This document shows positions 28,335-38,400 of a stretch of DNA of 64,000 nucleotides, in pieces (position 1 is the first letter of the stretch; each line of letters begins with the position of its first letter). A program made the translations under genes and the position numbers. A model generated the notes under the pieces. That model saw only the letters and a program-made list of their open reading frames with translations. It made no database searches and was not told where the DNA came from. The stretch comes from Sphingobacteriaceae bacterium GW460-11-11-14-LB5 (GTDB taxonomy: Bacteria; Bacteroidota; Bacteroidia; Sphingobacteriales; Sphingobacteriaceae): the NCBI GenBank assembly GCA_002151545.1, contig CP021237.1, positions 1,612,001 through 1,676,000 on the forward strand. Direction: 5' to 3'.

Positions 28335-28642
28335 ATTTTAATGGTTCTTTTATTTTTATAATTTAGTAAAATAAATAGTCAACTTTTTCAAGGACTAGAC
28401 ATATAAATTATTCTGCGGCGAGCTGTAAATCAGTATTGTGTTGGATTGAATCTGGCATTTCTACTCATCAGATCAGCAAATCGGGTGATTTTTCGCTTTA
28501 GAAGATAAAAAACTGGATCAATAATCGCTAATTTCAAACATATCGTCAGAATTAATGTTGATTAAATCTAAGCAAGTCTAATGAATCTGAAAATAAATTT
28601 ACTTTTTAGGAGTGCCGCCATACCTTTTGTTAAAGCGGTACT

Positions 28643-30637
28643 ATGGAACTGAACAATAAACCCAATCTCTTCGAGGGCTATTTAAAGGGTGGCGGCGAAA
28701 TGGGGGAACTGACCAGAAATTTTGATTGGGCAGGGACTGAACTTGGGCCTCCTGAAACCTGGCCGGTAAATCTGCTGACTTCTGTAAGTATCTTGTTAAA
28801 TTCCAGGTTTCCGATGTTCCTTTGGTGGGGAGAAAACCTGATACAATTTTATAATGATGCCTATCGCCCCAGCCTTGGCGATCAGGGCAAACACCCGGGA
28901 GCACTGGGCGCAAAAGCTGTTGATTATTGGGAGGAAATCTGGAGTGTAATTTCTCCGCTGATTCATCAGGTTATGAATACCGGTGAACCGACATGGAGCG
29001 AAGATCAGTTGATTCCGATTTACCGTAACGGTAAACTTGAAAACGTTTACTGGACTTTTGGCTACAGCAGTGTAAACGATGAGCATGGAAATGTATGTGG
29101 TGTAATGGTAATCTGTAATGAGACAACAGAAAAGGTAGAGGCACTTCTTTCGCTCACTCATGCCAAGAATGCGCTGGAAAAAAGCAAACGTGATGCAGAA
29201 AATCAGCGTGATCGGTTAAAACAGTTTCTGATGCAGGCACCAGCTGGGATATGTATACTGGAAGGGCAAGATTTGGTATATGATTTTGTAAATCCAGGCT
29301 ATCAACAGTTTTTTCCGGGCAGAAACTTGATTGGAAGACAGTTATTGGAGGCTGTTCCCGAAATCCGTGATCAGGAAATACATGATATATTAAATCGGGT
29401 TCTGGCAACAGGAGTGACCTATACTGGTGAATCGCAGTTGATTCCGCTGGCTTATACCGATAGTGGTCCGGTTGTCGATCGTTATTTCAATTTTGTTTAT
29501 CAGGCAAAATACGGGGACAAAGGTGAGGTTGATGGAATTATTGTTTTTGCATTTGAGGTAACCGCCATGGTTGAAGTGACTCGCGATCTGGAAAAAGCAG
29601 AGGATAAACTCAATCTCGCAATCGAAGCGGCTATGATTGGCACCTGGACGGTAGATTTAAATAAAATGACCCTAAATATCTCTTCACGCACAGCTGAACT
29701 TTTTGGCTTTGAGGAACGGAATAACATTTCCATGGAAAAAGTAGGCGAAATTATCGTTCCTGAAGACAGGGAAAGGATTTTATTGGCCAGGAAACTGGCA
29801 TTGGAGACTGGTAGTGATTATTGTGAAGAATATAGCATCATCCCACTGGGTGCTACGGCTCCAAAATGGATTCGTTCAATGGGTAAAACCTATTACGATG
29901 CGGGTGGAAATGCGCTTTATATGACCGGGGCTATTCTGGATATTTCAGAACAGAAATTGAATGAAAACAGGAAGAATGATTTCATCAGTATGGTAAGCCA
30001 TGAAATGAAAACCCCGTTAACGTCGATTAGTCTTTACCTCCAGCTTCTGGGTACCAAGGCAAAGGTGATGGAAAATCCGGTTACCGCATCGCTGCTGGAT
30101 AAGGTTAATGGTCAGCTCAAAAAAATGGAGGGGCTTATTAATGGTTTTTTAAACATCTCAAGGCTTGAGTCGAACAAGATTTACCTGGATAAGGAACGCT
30201 TTGATCTTGATATGCTGATTAGCGAATCTCTTGCAGAATTTAAGCTGGTGGCAAAAGATTTTAATATTGATTTCCAGCAGTCCTGTGTGGTTTCAGTTCT
30301 GGCCGATCGCTATAAAATCAGTTCAGTGCTTTCCAATCTGCTTAATAATGCCATGAAATATTCGCCTAGGGGTAGGAAAATAAGCGTAAAATGTGGTGTT
30401 TATGGCAATAACGTGCGGGTAAGTGTAGCAGATGAAGGAATGGGGATAAAACAATCTGAAATTCCCAAACTTTTTGAAAGGTTCTATCGTGTAGAGACGC
30501 TCCACACGACTACGATTTCAGGCTTTGGCATTGGCCTTTACCTAAGCGCAGAGATTGTACAGCTCCACGGCGGCAGGATCTGGGTAGATAGTGAGATCGG
30601 TATAGGTTCCGTATTTCATTTTGAGCTACCGGTTTAG
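28643..30637 (+). CDS. PAS-domain sensor histidine kinase
   Basis: 664 residues, no signal peptide or membrane helices, so probably a cytoplasmic sensor. Three PAS-like domains: the first begins with MGELTRNFDWAGTELGPPETWP (20-41), the second follows a coiled coil near 180-195, and the third lies near 320-440. The kinase core has FISMVSHEMKTPLTSISL with H about 453, the N box NLLNNAMKYSP near 565, DEGMGI near 597 and GFGIGLYLSAEIV near 627. No response regulator adjoins it, and the signal is unknown. The gene stands alone between the IS element and a lipoprotein gene. Confidence 0.92.
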   Translation: MELNNKPNLFEGYLKGGGEMGELTRNFDWAGTELGPPETWPVNLLTSVSILLNSRFPMFLWWGENLIQFYNDAYRPSLGDQGKHPGALGAKAVDYWEEIWSVISPLIHQVMNTGEPTWSEDQLIPIYRNGKLENVYWTFGYSSVNDEHGNVCGVMVICNETTEKVEALLSLTHAKNALEKSKRDAENQRDRLKQFLMQAPAGICILEGQDLVYDFVNPGYQQFFPGRNLIGRQLLEAVPEIRDQEIHDILNRVLATGVTYTGESQLIPLAYTDSGPVVDRYFNFVYQAKYGDKGEVDGIIVFAFEVTAMVEVTRDLEKAEDKLNLAIEAAMIGTWTVDLNKMTLNISSRTAELFGFEERNNISMEKVGEIIVPEDRERILLARKLALETGSDYCEEYSIIPLGATAPKWIRSMGKTYYDAGGNALYMTGAILDISEQKLNENRKNDFISMVSHEMKTPLTSISLYLQLLGTKAKVMENPVTASLLDKVNGQLKKMEGLINGFLNISRLESNKIYLDKERFDLDMLISESLAEFKLVAKDFNIDFQQSCVVSVLADRYKISSVLSNLLNNAMKYSPRGRKISVKCGVYGNNVRVSVADEGMGIKQSEIPKLFERFYRVETLHTTTISGFGIGLYLSAEIVQLHGGRIWVDSEIGIGSVFHFELPV

Positions 30638-30854
30638 CGGCTTTGAAGGCATATTCTCAGGTAACTAATTATAAATTCGGGGACGAGTCACCGTAGTTGT
30701 CTTTATTGCACACATTTTTGTAAACGGAATTTCCAATTATGGTTAAACAGGTTTTTTTTAATATAAAACATGTGTATGGGGTTACAGATTGGTATACATT
30801 GCATTAATTGAAGGTTTAAATTACCTGATAATCAATAACTTTAGGTAAAAACCT

Positions 30855-31700
30855 ATGAAAAAGTTATTTATTCTACTCGCGCTTACGCAGATTATTATAA
30901 TTTGTTCTTGCCGAAAAATTCTGGAAGGCCACGGCGGTCAGCCAGGGGGTACCACACACCAGATTACCTTTCAGTTTTCGGGACTTAATCACACCGTCGG
31001 GCAGCCAAATGTGGGGATGCAGCCTGAACCATTACAAAATTACATTAGCCAGCTCAGTGTGATTGCTTACAATGCCAAGACAGGTTCTGAAGTTAAACGG
31101 CTGACACAGTTTTCTACACAGTCAGGTTTTGGACAGGTGGTATTTAATCTTGATCCGGCACAGTACAATTTTGTGGCCGTTGGATCTCAGTCGGCATTTG
31201 GCATTAATCAGTTTTATAAACTCGATACTATTCCGGTATACCTTCCTTACACGCAGGCTACTATCGAATATATACAGGAGGGTCCTGATCCCTATTGGAG
31301 GCACTACCAAACTGGTGACACCTTTTTATCCCGAAAAACAGTTAATGTAAATAATAATCAAACCGTTGAGATGGTTATGGAACGTATTGTAGGCAAACTC
31401 GAATTTGAAGTGAATGACGCTCCTAACTTCAAGGTATCTGAAATTTATGATGAAAAAACGGCGTTTAAGGTATCTGCTGATTCATTACTTCACCGGGTTA
31501 AGACCTACAGTTTTCCTGAATATACTGCTGTAAATGGTAAAATCAGTCTTTATATGCTCAATACCACCGGAAATCTGGCGATCGAGTCGGGTGTATGGTT
31601 ACATCCGCTTTATATTCAGGATATACGGGTATACAAAAATAAAACAACCCTGGTTAAAGCTAAGGTGTTGACCGGAGAATATACGATAACGGTTCAATAA
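30855..31700 (+). CDS. Lipoprotein of unknown function, possibly fimbrillin-anchor-like
   Basis: 281 residues. The signal peptide ends in a lipobox (IIIICSC, acylated Cys at 18 or 20). The rest is beta-rich: a QLSVIAYNAKTGSEVKRLTQFS strand pair, FNLDPAQYNFVAVGSQ, and a second half starting near VEMVMERIVGKLEFEV. This two-domain layout with a short VYVF-like strand and a 'YNFVAV' turn recalls FimB/Mfa2 anchor or fimbrillin-like proteins of Bacteroidota, but the match is weak. No pilus genes adjoin it. Confidence 0.6.
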   Translation: MKKLFILLALTQIIIICSCRKILEGHGGQPGGTTHQITFQFSGLNHTVGQPNVGMQPEPLQNYISQLSVIAYNAKTGSEVKRLTQFSTQSGFGQVVFNLDPAQYNFVAVGSQSAFGINQFYKLDTIPVYLPYTQATIEYIQEGPDPYWRHYQTGDTFLSRKTVNVNNNQTVEMVMERIVGKLEFEVNDAPNFKVSEIYDEKTAFKVSADSLLHRVKTYSFPEYTAVNGKISLYMLNTTGNLAIESGVWLHPLYIQDIRVYKNKTTLVKAKVLTGEYTITVQ

Positions 31701-31759
31701 GCTGTGAATTTAACAAGCATAGTATTTCCGCTAAAGGATAGGAGATCGATGTTAATGTG

Positions 31760-32392
31760 CTATTTAATTTTACAGACCAATACCAGATCTGTAATGACCA
31801 GATCACCCTGACCAGGAGAATCATAGCGTTTGAGGAGGAGCGTTTCAAAGTTGTTCTGCTCGAGGGCTGTAGATAAGTAATCTTCGCTATGGTAATTTAC
31901 GTACACTTTGTCGCCGGTGCTGGATATTTGATACCTCGATTTATTATTTTCGTCTTCTTCCATGGTACTCAAATAAAAAACACCACCTGGTTTTAACAAC
32001 TTAGAAACATTTGAAATTAGTTTAATGGTTTCCTGCTGTGTTAAATAGGGCAGGCAAAAGCCGCAGGTAATCCCGTTAAATTTCTCTTTAATGGTGTCAA
32101 TCTCACGGCAATCCATAAGTTGAAATTGAGCCTTAGGATTATTGGCCTGGGCAAGGCCGAGCATTTTTGACGACAGATCGATTCCTAAAACCTGGTAACC
32201 TGGTTGCTTATCCAATAGGTATTTGGTGATGTTTCCAGGGCCGCAGGCAATATCAAAAACACGGGCATCATCTGCTGCTATATTGTCAAAAAAGACCTTG
32301 AAGGGTTCAGCATATAAACTAACATCCATGAATTTTTCCTGGTATATTTTTGCCGATTTGTCAAATGCGTCAGCAGCCTTTAATATTTTCAT
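31760..32392 (-). CDS. Class I SAM-dependent methyltransferase
   Basis: 210 residues from the ATG at 32392, which has a GAAGAAGG purine stretch just upstream; an in-frame TTG 27 bases earlier is less likely. SAM-binding motif I is VFDIACGPGN near residue 54, the acidic turn is VLGIDLSSKML, and motif II/III is GITCGFCLPYLTQQETIKLI and LLKPGGVFYLSTMEEDE. The substrate is not readable. The stop is convergent with the lipoprotein gene, 59 bases apart. The Crp-type gene lies 54 bases upstream on the same strand, so they may be co-transcribed. Confidence 0.85.
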   Translation of the reverse strand: MKILKAADAFDKSAKIYQEKFMDVSLYAEPFKVFFDNIAADDARVFDIACGPGNITKYLLDKQPGYQVLGIDLSSKMLGLAQANNPKAQFQLMDCREIDTIKEKFNGITCGFCLPYLTQQETIKLISNVSKLLKPGGVFYLSTMEEDENNKSRYQISSTGDKVYVNYHSEDYLSTALEQNNFETLLLKRYDSPGQGDLVITDLVLVCKIK

Positions 32393-32446
32393 GCCTTCTT
32401 CAAGATAAATGGTAAACAATTAAATTAAAAATACGCAAAAGCAGTC

Positions 32447-33067
32447 TTATGTTTTTTTGTTTTCGCTTGATCGGATCCTACTGAGCGTTTCCAGTCGTAG
32501 TCCGATAAATGAAGCGACGTATCGGAGCGGCACACGGTCAATCATCCAGGGAAAGGCTTGAAGCAGGTGTTTATAACGCCCCGTAGCAGATGGGATCTGG
32601 CAGATAAAACCCCTGTCGTAGGCCCCTCTGTAATGAAGCTCCATAATCTTTCTCCCAATAATGTTTGCCTCTGGAAAATTTTTATAAAGCATAGTAGTGA
32701 GCTCATGAGGTATGGCAATCAGTTCCACATCTTCTATGGCCTGAAGGTATTCGTCTGATTCTTCAGCAGTCCATAGATTGCGGATGGTTCCTACAATTTC
32801 ATATTCCTGGCATATCCATGAAGTAATTTCAGTTCCCGAATCCTTGTAGAATCCCCTTACTACTCCTTTTAAAATCAGGTAAAGATATCTGTTACGGTCT
32901 ATTGGCGAAATAATGTATCTGTTTTTACGAAAACTTACCGGAAAGGTGAGGGAATCGATTAATGCCTCCATTTCTACAGTTAGGGGATGAAAGCTATTGT
33001 ATAGGGCAATAAGTGGGGAAGCACCATTATAGGAGTCCCATTTGCTGTTTTCCTGTGCGCCGGCCAT
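32447..33067 (-). CDS. Crp/Fnr-family transcriptional regulator
   Basis: 206 residues. A cyclic-nucleotide-binding-like barrel (RKNRYIISPIDRNRYLYLILKGVVRGFYKDSGTEI in parts, about 45-85) is followed by the long dimer helix and a short C-terminal HTH region (VPLRYVASFIGLRLETLSRIRS). The effector pocket lacks an obvious cAMP-type RxS cluster, as in most Bacteroidota members. Targets are unknown; the downstream methyltransferase is the nearest candidate. Confidence 0.85.
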   Translation of the reverse strand: MAGAQENSKWDSYNGASPLIALYNSFHPLTVEMEALIDSLTFPVSFRKNRYIISPIDRNRYLYLILKGVVRGFYKDSGTEITSWICQEYEIVGTIRNLWTAEESDEYLQAIEDVELIAIPHELTTMLYKNFPEANIIGRKIMELHYRGAYDRGFICQIPSATGRYKHLLQAFPWMIDRVPLRYVASFIGLRLETLSRIRSSENKKT

Positions 33068-33431
33068 GATTCTTTAGTTTAGCTTTTCGGATGATGATAA
33101 AAGTAATTAAAAGCCTAAACTTTTCAAATTTTCGTTGTTCGAAATTAGTTGAGCCTACTTGCTTCTCCTGTTTCTATTTTTGATTTTTTTACAAGGATCT
33201 TATGCTTATTAAAGTGAACGTTTTGCCAAATACATTTAATAAACAACCTGTGTTTAGCCTTATTTTCATAAATCGTAATGCTTATATGTTGTCTCCCGGT
33301 TTCTAATAATAGCGTTTCAGTTTGCATGCTGAAAAAACAGAACAAATGATGATGGTAAAGTGTACTGATTGTATTTCAGCATACCATTTTTTTTACAATT
33401 TACAGCTTTTCATTAACCTGATAAAAATTCA
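33068..33431. other. Intergenic region upstream of PUL1
   Basis: 364 AT-rich bases between the divergent Crp-family gene and the ECF sigma gene. One TATTTTTG (33175-33182) matches the -7 box on the plus strand but lies 250 bases from the sigma gene without a well-spaced -33 box. No gene or strong palindrome seen. Confidence 0.4.
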
Positions 33432-34007
33432 ATGCGGAATCAAATACTGCCTTCCTTAACTGATGATGAGCTGGTTCTTTTATTAAAAGAATCAAATCAT
33501 ACTGCTTTTGAAGAGCTGTACAACCGTTACTGGAAAAAAACGCTGAGCCTTGCTGTACATAAATCAGGTGATCTGAACGAAGCAGAAAACATAGTTCAGG
33601 ATATTTTTGTATCACTATGGAATAGAAGAGAAGTACTTGTAATTAATACCTCTTTCAATAATTATCTGTTCGTTTCCGTTAAATACCGCGTTATTAAATT
33701 CTTGGATAAACTAAGATCCATCCGTATATACCAGGAGAATATGGCCGTTTCAGCAGATGTATTAGATGATTCTACGCAGCAGTACCTTGATTTTGAGGAG
33801 CTAAGAGACAGACTGGAAAAACTAATCTGTGCCTTACCCGAAAAAACATCATTGATCTATAGGATGAATAAAGATGAAGGAATGAGTCACCGGGAAATTG
33901 CACAATCTTTAAATATGACAGAAAAGGCGGTAAACTCTCAGTTAGTGAGAACAAAAAAAATCTTAAGGGCCGGCTTAGATACCTTTCTGTGCGGTTTTTT
34001 ACTTTAA
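33432..34007 (+). CDS. ECF sigma-70 factor of a polysaccharide utilisation locus
   Basis: 191 residues. Region 2 (FEELYNRYWKKTLSLAVHKSGDLNEAENIVQDIFVSLW in parts, about 27-68) and region 4 (GMSHREIAQSLNMTEKAVNSQLVRTKKIL, about 155-183) are both present, matching the Bacteroides-expansion sigma group. Followed at 71 bases by a FecR anti-sigma gene and an STN-bearing SusC, which is the classical trans-envelope signalling arrangement. The expected role is activation of the SusCD operon when glycan binds the outer-membrane transporter. Confidence 0.92.
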   Translation: MRNQILPSLTDDELVLLLKESNHTAFEELYNRYWKKTLSLAVHKSGDLNEAENIVQDIFVSLWNRREVLVINTSFNNYLFVSVKYRVIKFLDKLRSIRIYQENMAVSADVLDDSTQQYLDFEELRDRLEKLICALPEKTSLIYRMNKDEGMSHREIAQSLNMTEKAVNSQLVRTKKILRAGLDTFLCGFLL

Positions 34008-34078
34008 TGGATTTTTTTTTGAAATAATTTGAGTCATTTATATACTTCAGGGTACCTGTATATATAAACCAAATAGAA

Positions 34079-35233
34079 ATGACCAAGTTTGATCCAATCC
34101 GGTTACAGGAATTAGCAAATAAATACCTTAATGGAAGCCTAAATCCTGCTGAGGAACTGGAGTTTGATCAATGGTTTAGTTCTAACCCCGAAAAGCCTGA
34201 TCTGTCACAGTTTAAGGTGGATTTTACTGAAGATGAGCATCGGTTGGAAATTTTAAGAAAAATTAAGAATCAAATTGCTTCCGGACAAAAAACATGGTCT
34301 TTAAGCTTGTGGAAACGTTTAGCCATAGCAGCATCAATACTTTTGTGTTTAGGTACTTATTTCATTACCACCAACAATAATAATAAAACAGAACAGGATA
34401 TTTCTCAAAATATCGTTAAAGATGCAAAACCCGGGACAGATAAGGCTTATCTGACTTTATCCAGCGGAAAACGTATTCTGCTTAACGATGCACTTAGCGG
34501 TAAACTGGCCAGTCAGGCGGGAGTTGAGATTACCAAAACAGCCGATCACCAATTGATCTATAAAGTTATTGACCAGCCAAAAGATCAGGCGGCTACTAAC
34601 TTTAATACTATTGAAACACCGAGAGGAGGACAGTATCAGGTGCTTTTACCAGATGGTACACATGTGTGGCTAAATTCTTCTTCCTCATTAAAATACCCTG
34701 CATCATTTGCATCAATGAAAACCCGTAGGGTCGAACTCAAGGGAGAAGCTTATTTCGAGGTGGCCAGGGATAAGAAAATTCCTTTTTTAGTGCGTATAAA
34801 TGACAGGGCAGAAGTGCTCGTTTTAGGAACTCATTTTAATATTATGGCCTTTGATGATGAGCCTGTTATCAAAACGACCTTGATAGAAGGATCGGTAAAA
34901 ATTGCAAACAATAACTTTAATAATCTGCTAAAACCGGGAGAACAGGCTGAGCTAACGGATGCAGGGCAAATAGTTATTAACCAGGTAGATGTAAATGAAT
35001 CGATAGCATGGAAAAACGGTCAGACGCTATTTGTAGACCAAGACCTGAAAAGCATAATGCGCCAGGTTTCTAGGTGGTACGATCTGGATGTTGAATATCG
35101 GGGTGTAATTCCCAAAAGGTTGTTTACCGGAGGAATCTCAAGGGAAGCCAATTTATCAGCGCTCCTGAAAATACTGGAACTGAGTCATATAAACTTTAAA
35201 ATGGAGGGCAGAAAAATTATAGTAAGTCCCTGA
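34079..35233 (+). CDS. FecR-family anti-sigma factor
   Basis: 384 residues. A cytoplasmic N-terminal sigma-binding part (LANKYLNGSLNPAEELEFDQWF) is followed by one membrane helix (LAIAASILLCLGTYFI, about 82-97), a periplasmic FecR domain (ETPRGGQYQVLLPDGTHVWLNSSS... and RRVELKGEAYFEVARD, about 180-235) and a C-terminal DUF4974-like domain (RLFTGGISREANLSALLKIL). It would hold the ECF sigma factor until the STN domain of the SusC protein signals. Confidence 0.92.
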   Translation: MTKFDPIRLQELANKYLNGSLNPAEELEFDQWFSSNPEKPDLSQFKVDFTEDEHRLEILRKIKNQIASGQKTWSLSLWKRLAIAASILLCLGTYFITTNNNNKTEQDISQNIVKDAKPGTDKAYLTLSSGKRILLNDALSGKLASQAGVEITKTADHQLIYKVIDQPKDQAATNFNTIETPRGGQYQVLLPDGTHVWLNSSSSLKYPASFASMKTRRVELKGEAYFEVARDKKIPFLVRINDRAEVLVLGTHFNIMAFDDEPVIKTTLIEGSVKIANNNFNNLLKPGEQAELTDAGQIVINQVDVNESIAWKNGQTLFVDQDLKSIMRQVSRWYDLDVEYRGVIPKRLFTGGISREANLSALLKILELSHINFKMEGRKIIVSP

Positions 35234-35412
35234 TTGTAGCTAACCTAATACTAACCAACTAACAAAATATGAGAAAAAACTAACCAACCTAAACCGAACT
35301 GGGTTAATTAAGAACCGGCAGTGCTGCGAACACCACCGGTAGTATTTGATTAACCTTCCGCCGAAACGGTAAACTATGCTAATAATTTAATAACCAAATA
35401 ATCCTTAAATGT

Positions 35413-38400
35413 ATGAATTTTTATACGCCTTATAAACCTATGCGTAAAAAGCACAGGCTACTTTTTAAAATAATTCTAACCATGAAGCTCACTTTTCTTT
35501 TTACCGTATTAATTTGTGTGCAGGCATCTGCAACAGGTTTTGCACAACAGGTAACCTTATCGGAAAGAAATATTTCTTTAAAAAAGGCATTTTCAGTTAT
35601 CCAGAAACAAACTAAATACGTAATCTGGTATGAAAATGATCTGCTACAGGGAACACATAATGTTAATTTATCTTTAAATAACGCCTCTTTACAACAGGCT
35701 CTTGATGCCTGTTTTAAAGATCAGCCTTTAACCTACACCATAGTTGATAAAAACATTGTCTTACAGCGGAAAACCGCCCTTAATACCATTAAAATTTATA
35801 GTGAGATTAAAGGAACGGTAAAGGACGAAAAAGGATTGGGGCTGCCTGGCGTGAGTGTGAAAGTAAAAGGTTCGTCTATTGCTTCGCTAACTAATGGATC
35901 TGGTATTTATTCGATTTCTGCTCCTGATGGGCCGGTTACATTGGTTTTCAGTTATATAGGCTACGAGACGCAAGAAGTGGCTGTAACTGGTAAAACAGAG
36001 GTTAACGTGCAGTTAAAAACATCAAGTAGTAGCTTGACTGATGTTGTAGTTGTAGGTTATGGTACACAGAAAAAAACAAATCTGGTAAGTTCTGTTGCAA
36101 CCGTTAGTGGTGAGGTTTTAGAAAACCGGCCATTGGTAAATCTGGCACAAGGTCTTCAGGGTGTTTTACCCAATCTTAATATTAATTTAAATAATGGCGC
36201 TCCCGGTAAAGGTGCTTCCTTTAATATACGTGGTTTTACGTCTATGAATGGCGGAGATCCATTGGTTTTGGTAGATGGGGTGGTAATGGATCCTAATTTG
36301 ATCAATCCCTCTGATGTAGAGAGTGTTTCCTTATTAAAAGATGCAGGCGCCGTTGCCATATATGGTAGCCGTGCTGCTTTTGGCGTATTGCTGATCACAA
36401 CAAAAAATCCTAATAAGAACACAGCGCCAAAGTTTAGCGTAAACAGTGCTTACAGTTCTTCCAGACAAACTTACTTGCCTCAATACCTCAACTCTGTAGA
36501 TTATGTACGCATGTTTATGGAAGCTGATCAAACTGGTAAAAACGGGGGCACTGCAGCAGGCGAGCCATTTACTGATAAAGATCTGGAAATGACGGTCAAA
36601 TACTTTAATGATCCAGCAAATAATTCTCCCGTTTATCCAGATCCTTCAAATCCAAATAAATACCGTTATGTAGGCAATACCAATTGGCTTGATGTATTAT
36701 ATCCTGGATGGGCACCAATGTTAGATAATAACATTTCGATAAGCGGAGGACAGGGTAAGATTGCCTATATGGCCAGCTTGGGTAATTTAAATCAAACAGG
36801 TTTATTAAAAGAGGCTGACCAAAAATTTAACCGTTATAATGCAACCTTAAAGCTAAGCGCTGAGGTAACTTCCTGGTTGGATCTTAACTTCAAGAGCACT
36901 TTAAACAGGACCACCTACAATACGGCAAATGTACCTGGAACGACAGGAGCAACATTCGATTTTGCTTTTATTCCAACCGATCTACGTCCGGTAATGCCTG
37001 TGAAGCATCCTGATGGGAATTATGCAGGTCAGGGAAACTATACCAATATGGTGGGGGTGATGGCTCAGAATGGACGCGCAACCGATGTTAAAAATGACCT
37101 TTGGCTCACCGGCGGATTTGTGTTAAAGCCACTTAAAAACTTTAAGGTGGTAGGCGATCTAACCTGGAACAATTACGCAGAAAACATCACAACACAGTTT
37201 AAGAAATTTAACGAATATGGTGTAAACGGGGTTTTGCTTGGCACTTACCCCTGGACCACACCTGACCGGATTTTTCGCAGTAATGCAAGTGATAACTATC
37301 ATGCCATAAATGTTTATGCAGAATATGGCAATACATTTTTTAACGATCACAGTGTAAAGTTGATGGTTGGGTATAATGAAGAATTAAAACAGGCCAATTC
37401 TTTTAATGTAATTGCCAACAACCAGCTCGATCCAGGCCTTATCAGTCTAACACCAAATTCTGATGCAACAGCCGTTTCTTCTGCGGTGGGAAATTCACTC
37501 TCTGAATGGGCTGTACAAGGTGCTTTTTTACGGTTTAACTACGATTATAAAAACAAGTACCTGCTGCAAGTAACAGGTAGGCAGGATGCTACATCACGCT
37601 ACGCAAAAGGACAGCGTACCGTATTTACGCCATCTGTTTCTCTTGGCTGGCGTGTTTCTTCCGAAAGTTTCTTTGAACCAATAAAATCGGTGATTAGTGA
37701 TTTAAAAATCCGTGGATCTTATGGTACATCGCCAAATCAAGTTTCCGGATCGAATTATCCCTACATCGTAACCATGCCTACCGGCCAGAGCAGTTATATA
37801 TTTGGCAGCCAGAAGGGGAATGTGGTAACTGCGCCAGGTTTGGTAAGTACCAGTTTTACCTGGGAAAAGGTAACCAGTAAAAATATTGGACTTGATTTAA
37901 CTGCATTTAAGAATAAGTTGGATCTGTCATTCGATCTCTACCAAAGAGATACCAAAGGAATTTTGAGACCTGGCTTTGCTGTACCTGCCGTATTGGGCAC
38001 TGCTGTTCCACAACGAAATTCTGCAGATGTGCGTACCAAAGGCTGGGAATTATCAGTTGGCTGGAAAGATAAAATTGTTTCAGATCTAAACTATAACCTT
38101 CGTTTGGCTCTTTCCGATAATCAAGCTGTCGTTACAAAATATGAAAACAATCCTACGGGAAGTCTGTCAGACTATTACAACGGTCAAAAAATTGGTGAGG
38201 TGTGGGGATTAGTTACCGATCGTTTCTTCAACAGTGATGCAGAGGCTGCAGCAACTAACCAGGCACAGGTATGGGGTGGGAAATGGCTGGCTGGTGACCT
38301 TAAATATGTCGATTTGGATGGAAACGGCAAAATTGATTACGGCACCAATACATTGGGCAATCCAGGCGATCAAAAAGTACTGGGAAACAATGCTCCCCGT

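Larger units (their letters stand above)
27014..28401 (+). mobile_element. IS3-family insertion sequence, complete
   Basis: 1388 bases. The left end TGTGGAGTCCTAAAAAAG and the inverted right end TGTCTAGTCCTTGAAAAA share TGT--AGTCCT and, further in, GTTGAC. Ends are TG...CA, and both flanks carry the 3-base target duplication TAT (27011-27013 and 28402-28404). Two overlapping-phase transposase frames fill the interior. The intact ends, frames and duplication suggest a recent and possibly active insertion just behind the defence pair. Confidence 0.9.

Noticed and set aside
23582..28642. Integrative element with tRNA attachment sites
   Set aside because: No integrase gene and no copy of the tRNA 3' end downstream; only the IS3 element has defined ends.
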